64,000 nucleotides of DNA. Source: Stygiobacter sp. RIFOXYC2_FULL_38_25. Lineage in GTDB: Bacteria > Bacteroidota > Ignavibacteria > Ignavibacteriales > Melioribacteraceae. This document shows, piece after piece, positions 60,769 to 64,000 of the stretch (its first letter is position 1; every line of letters begins with the position of its first letter). Both the position numbers and the translations under genes were made by a program. The stretch lies in the NCBI GenBank assembly GCA_001803165.1, contig MHAZ01000021.1:310001-374000 (forward strand), given 5' to 3'. The notes beneath the pieces are model-generated. The model did not search any database, was not told the origin of the DNA, and saw only the letters and a list, made by a program, of their open reading frames with translations.

Positions 60769-61931
60769 GAAGCAGATTGCTTCCTGTACTCCGATGGCGT
60801 TGTACCGGTGTACTTCTTAAAAATTGTGTTGAAAGATGATTTGGAACTAAATCCCGACTCAAAGGCTACGGCAATCAAACTGTAGTTGGCGAACTCGGGA
60901 TTTTTTATTCTTTGCTTAAAGTCTTCTACTCGATAACTATTTACGAAGTCGTAAAAGTTTTTTTGAAAAGCCGAGTTAATTGTTTCCGAGAGATTATGTT
61001 TTGAAACGCCAATCTCAAGCGCAAGCTGATCAATTGTTAGTTCACTGTTCAAAAATGCTTTTTTGTTTTCCATCAAAGAGATAAGGCTGGTTTTTATTTC
61101 TTCAATCTGATTTTCGCTAAGATTCGATTTGCTGTACTTTTCTTGCTGAGGAGTTTCACCTACAACTACTTCTCCTGATGAAATATTTTGTTCTTTTTTT
61201 GCAAACATTTCCGGCTGGTAGAGCGCGCCGTATCCAACCGTGTAAATAAAAATCGCAATGCTGAAATATATGATCTCGTTTGAATCGCTGTATCCAAGGC
61301 TTAGAATAACAGTGTAAACAAAGGTGAAAGCGACAATCAGCCAGATTAGCGTTACGCCGATTATTAAATTTCTAAGCCAGCCGAGTTTTTTCTGTTCAAT
61401 GTTGGAATAAGAATTCTTTATTTGTGTGTTGAATTCCTTAAGCAACTTTAGAGAATACAAAGTGTAGATCAATCCGTGTATAGGTTTTAATGCGCTAATT
61501 ACTATAAGATCAATTTGCAAATCCGAGATATAAACGTTGATTTGCTGAATTTTTTCTTGTTCACTCAAAAAGTAAAATGGGGAAACATATAAATGCGCCA
61601 GTATGAATGGAATAAAATGAACTAAATATTTAGCTGAGAATTTTTCTTCCTTTCCGGTTATAAATTTTGCGTAAAGATAAAAAATGGGTCCGTAGATAAA
61701 TGGAAAGCCAAAGTTGGCGCCAAAAATTACCGGATAAGTTTTGTACCAGCCGGCAGCAAACGAATACACGCTCAGCAAATCGAGTGATAAAAAGAACATC
61801 GTTACGGACAAAACTCTGTTTGCTTTAATGTTGTTTTTGCTAAACAAAAGAAAAACGGTTAATAGAATCCCTTGAATTGAAGCTAACAGAAAAATATTTC
61901 CAATCCAGCCGCTCATCAAACTCCTTTTCAA
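60765..61931 (-). CDS. Membrane-bound AraC-family regulator
   Basis: Seven to eight TM helices occupy the N-terminal about 240 residues (for example FLLASIQGILLTVFLLF and IVAFTFVYTVILSLGYS). A C-terminal AraC DNA-binding domain carries two helix-turn-helix motifs (INQ-type LTIDQLALEIGVSKHNLSET and FESGFSSKSSFNTIFKKYTG, ending TPSEYRKQ). A membrane sensor with a DNA-binding tail is a known Bacteroidota pattern. The TonB receptor that ends against it is the obvious candidate target, but this is inference. Confidence 0.88.
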   Translation of the reverse strand: MKRSLMSGWIGNIFLLASIQGILLTVFLLFSKNNIKANRVLSVTMFFLSLDLLSVYSFAAGWYKTYPVIFGANFGFPFIYGPIFYLYAKFITGKEEKFSAKYLVHFIPFILAHLYVSPFYFLSEQEKIQQINVYISDLQIDLIVISALKPIHGLIYTLYSLKLLKEFNTQIKNSYSNIEQKKLGWLRNLIIGVTLIWLIVAFTFVYTVILSLGYSDSNEIIYFSIAIFIYTVGYGALYQPEMFAKKEQNISSGEVVVGETPQQEKYSKSNLSENQIEEIKTSLISLMENKKAFLNSELTIDQLALEIGVSKHNLSETINSAFQKNFYDFVNSYRVEDFKQRIKNPEFANYSLIAVAFESGFSSKSSFNTIFKKYTGTTPSEYRKQSAS

Positions 61932-62045
61932 CTAATAGGCAAAGATAATCTGTTTTGAATTTTTGACAATAACCGGAGACCGCTAAATTATTGTATTCTC
62001 AAAAAGTCCGGTTTATATTCGTTTGTGAAATTTTTGAGCCAAACG

Positions 62046-62690
62046 ATGAGTTTAAGAAATTCTTCATTCCTTTTGTTGGTCCTCTTTTATGCGTGCGGAA
62101 CACAAGCGCCGCAAATGCTTAATCTTGATACCGCAAAGAAGCTGATTCAGAACTATTATGAAGGCGGTCTGTTCGATAAAGAATGTGCCGAAGCAATTAA
62201 TGTTGGAATAGCCGAAATAGAAAAGTTAAAGCTGTCGAGAAACTCCGCCGTTGTGTTTGATATAGATGAAACCGTGCTATCAAACTACGAACACACAAAG
62301 GAACTCGGCTTTGGATATGTTTATGATCTCTATGAAAAATGGCTGAGGCAAGGCGAGGCAAAAGCGATCCCGGAAACCAAGCGCTTTTACAATTGGCTCG
62401 TTCAAAAAAATATAAAAGTTATATTCCTAACCGGAAGACAAGCTGGAGATTTTGCTTCGACGAAGAAAAATTTGTTGAATGAAGGATTCACAAACTTTGA
62501 TACATTAATCGTTCGTTCGGAACAAACAAGAAAGATTCCGGCGGCGGAATGGAAAGCAATTGAACGAGAACGCCTAACCAAGAATGGATATGAGATTATC
62601 GCTTGCATCGGTGACCAATGGAGCGATCTGGTGGGAGGATACACCGGTATTAAAATAAAATTGCCAAATAATTTGTATATCATAGAATAA
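62046..62690 (+). CDS. HAD acid phosphatase, class B/e(P4)-like lipoprotein
   Basis: The ATG at 62046 opens a lipoprotein signal with lipobox FYAC (Cys about 17); a GTG at 62025 is an upstream alternative. HAD motif I is VVFDIDETVLSN (DxDET), motif II FLTGRQ, the Lys in the region AAEWKAIERERL, and motif IV CIGDQWSDLVGG. This is the subfamily IIIB acid phosphatase/5'-nucleotidase e(P4) group. It dephosphorylates nucleotides or other organophosphates on the envelope. Confidence 0.9.
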   Translation: MSLRNSSFLLLVLFYACGTQAPQMLNLDTAKKLIQNYYEGGLFDKECAEAINVGIAEIEKLKLSRNSAVVFDIDETVLSNYEHTKELGFGYVYDLYEKWLRQGEAKAIPETKRFYNWLVQKNIKVIFLTGRQAGDFASTKKNLLNEGFTNFDTLIVRSEQTRKIPAAEWKAIERERLTKNGYEIIACIGDQWSDLVGGYTGIKIKLPNNLYIIE

Positions 62691-62692
62691 GC

Positions 62693-62890
62693 ATGAGCTC
62701 GTTTTCCTGTCCCCATATTGATGCAACCAGTTTTTGCAGCCGGTTAAATGTTGATTGCATTCCGGGTAGAAAAGGATGCGTGTTAAGCCGTAAAGTTTCG
62801 TTCGCTATTCCGGCAAATAAAAGAAAACTTTCCGACGAGCATGAAAAAGTGAACGATCCTTTCAAAGAATATAGAAGAAAGAAAAAATAA
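62693..62890 (+). CDS. Small Cys-rich cytosolic protein
   Basis: The 65-residue protein has four to five Cys and a His in CPHIDATSFCSRLNVDCIPG followed by RKGCVL, a compact metal-site pattern. The tail is basic and ends RRKKK. It lies 2 bp after the phosphatase stop and 12 bp before the next start, so it is in an operon and probably real. Similar short CPxx...C...DC(I/V)PGR.GC sequences occur in the lineage as far as I recall. No function known. Confidence 0.65.
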   Translation: MSSFSCPHIDATSFCSRLNVDCIPGRKGCVLSRKVSFAIPANKRKLSDEHEKVNDPFKEYRRKKK

Positions 62891-62902
62891 ACGGAGACAA
62901 TT

Positions 62903-63772
62903 TTGAAAAAGATTTTAATTGCCGTTCTACTGGTAACATCATTTGCGTATTCGCAATCGCCGGTACCTAAAAATGCCAGACTCGAAAAGATTTCTACGGG
63001 ACATGTTTTTGTTGAAGGACCGGTTTGGAAAGATGGAGTTGGCTTGCTCTTTTCAGACATGGGCTCAAACTGCATCAACAAGTGGAATCCGGAAAGCGGC
63101 ACAACAGTTTTTATGAAACCATCTTTTGTTTCCAACGGATTAACTTACGATAACAACGGCAGCTTAATTATGATGCAGACCGGAAAGCGCCGAGTTGCGC
63201 GCCTGGAAAAAGATGGAACAACACAAACTTCTTTAGCTGATAAGTTCGAAGGGAAAAGATTCAACAGTCCAAACGATATCGCTGTAAAATCCAGCGGTTC
63301 AATTTTCTTTACCGATCCGGATTTCAATACTCCTTCCGGCGAAAGTGCTGAATTAAGTATAAAAGGAATTTACAGACTCGGCATAAACGGCTCGCTCAAA
63401 CTGCTTGATGATACTTTTGATAAACCAAACGGAATTTGTTTTTCGCCAGACGAGAAAAAACTGTATGTGTGTGAATCGCCCAAAGCAATTGTATACGTTT
63501 GGGATGTTGTTAACGATTCAACTGTTGCTAATAAAAAACTTTTCTACGCTATACCGAAAAAAGGTTACGCAGATGGAATGAAAACCGATCCGGCTGGAAA
63601 TCTTTACTGCACTGGTCCCGGTGGTGTTTGGGTAATTTCGTCGGATGGAAAACTGCTGGATAAAATTGCAACCCCGGAAACTCCAACAAATTGCAATTGG
63701 GGCGATGCGGATAGAAAAACTTTGTACATCACAGCGCAAACATCTGTTTACAAAATTAGATTAGCCGAATAA
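62903..63772 (+). CDS. Exported SMP-30/gluconolactonase-like protein
   Basis: The reading frame starts at TTG 62903 with GGAGAC upstream and opens a signal peptide (KKILIAVLLVTSFAYSQS). The six-bladed propeller has VEGPVWKDGVGLLFSDMGSN (metal Glu), RFNSPNDIAVKSSGSIFFTD (Asn/Asp), FDKPNGICFSPDEKKLYVCE and YADGMKTDPAGNLYCTGPGG (Asp). The metal-ligand set of SMP-30 lactonases is present. It should hydrolyse a sugar lactone in the periplasm; the substrate is unknown. Confidence 0.9.
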   Translation: MKKILIAVLLVTSFAYSQSPVPKNARLEKISTGHVFVEGPVWKDGVGLLFSDMGSNCINKWNPESGTTVFMKPSFVSNGLTYDNNGSLIMMQTGKRRVARLEKDGTTQTSLADKFEGKRFNSPNDIAVKSSGSIFFTDPDFNTPSGESAELSIKGIYRLGINGSLKLLDDTFDKPNGICFSPDEKKLYVCESPKAIVYVWDVVNDSTVANKKLFYAIPKKGYADGMKTDPAGNLYCTGPGGVWVISSDGKLLDKIATPETPTNCNWGDADRKTLYITAQTSVYKIRLAE

Positions 63773-63785
63773 ATTTAGAGGAACT

Positions 63786-64000
63786 ATGAACCGCTTTCTT
63801 AAAATCACCAGTTTACTTTTTCTTTTATTTGTTTCATTTGCTTATTCGCAAGAGCTAAAACTCGAACCGAAAGTAATTGTTCCGGAAGATGTAAAATGGA
63901 CTGTTGCCGCAAATGGTATTCAAACTTCTGTGCTATACGGCGATCCAACCAAAGCTGGCTACTATGTTATGTTTTATAAAATTCCGGCTGATCTAAAACT
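63786..64000 (+). CDS. Exported cupin-like protein (partial, continues past window)
   Basis: The start is at ATG 63786, 13 bp after the preceding stop, with AGAGGA upstream. A signal peptide (about 1-22, VSFAYSQ) is followed by the opening of a ChrR/DUF4437-type cupin (WTVAANGIQTSVLYGDPTKA, then GYYVMFYKIPAD). The metal motif would lie beyond the window edge. It is probably co-transcribed with the SMP-30-like gene. Confidence 0.7.
   Translation, partial: MNRFLKITSLLFLLFVSFAYSQELKLEPKVIVPEDVKWTVAANGIQTSVLYGDPTKAGYYVMFYKIPADLK

Noticed and set aside
1-64000. tRNA, rRNA, CRISPR array, insertion sequence or prophage
   Set aside because: I read the spacers on both strands and saw no cloverleaf, no regularly spaced repeats, and no transposase, integrase or phage genes.

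Overview
The window looks like a chromosomal segment of an AT-rich, Gram-negative member of the Bacteroidota/Chlorobi lineage, most likely class Ignavibacteria. The basis is protein content, not a search. Several secreted proteins end in type IX secretion (T9SS) sorting domains of the YPNPFNP...SGVY(F/L) type. There are TonB receptors with carboxypeptidase-like N-terminal domains, a GH92 and a GH3 enzyme, many signal peptides and lipoproteins, and short palindromic intergenic repeats. I see no rRNA, tRNA, CRISPR array, insertion sequence or prophage.

Layout. 1-2180: a response regulator (cut by the window edge) and its sensor kinase. 2284-9103: TMEM175-like channel, M1 peptidase, half-size TauE/SafE protein, YncE-type propeller/phosphoesterase, EamA transporter, with palindromic repeats between them. 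9104-14737 is an accessory stretch: a low-GC unknown gene, a SusA-like amylase flanked by an 86-bp direct duplication, then small single-domain genes (DUF3795, a frameshifted DUF1801, pentapeptide repeat, GNAT, DUF6157). 14748-17783: PfkB kinase, DUF362 protein and a secreted partner. 17860-28909 (mostly minus): PEGA lipoprotein, two tandem VIT-domain T9SS cargo proteins, a fucose-isomerase-like protein coupled to a multidomain GH3, then an outer-membrane barrel and a small basic secreted protein. 29101-34113 (minus) is a tight operon: epimerase/carbonic anhydrase read-through gene, DUF6174 lipoprotein, YgjV-like, esterase, CutC, RluA-type synthase. 34224-44972: alanine racemase, a conserved protein of unknown function, GH92, fungal-type cytosine deaminase, TonB receptor, ATP-cone/uridine-kinase protein. 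45063-47792: a lipoprotein that reads like a free-standing piece of the T9SS translocon protein SprA, paired with an outer-membrane barrel. 48246-51957: cupin, DinB, M14 peptidase, SDR. 52075-56655 (plus) is a housekeeping run: DUF3109, rpoN, ICMT-like, hslV, hslU. 56730-64000: membrane MutS-like ATPase, TonB receptor, membrane AraC regulator, HAD phosphatase, small Cys-rich protein, SMP-30-like protein and a partial cupin.

How it fits together: much of the window encodes envelope and exported functions (T9SS cargo, glycan hydrolases, peptidases, TonB uptake). The sigma-54 gene and the NtrC-like receiver at the left edge fit a sigma-54 regulatory style, but no link is shown. The observations most worth following are the SprA-like lipoprotein/barrel pair, the epimerase-carbonic anhydrase gene with an internal Shine-Dalgarno and signal peptide, the palindromic repeat embedded in frame in the GH3 sorting domain, the identical 218-bp tract shared by the two VIT genes, and the duplication flanking the amylase.
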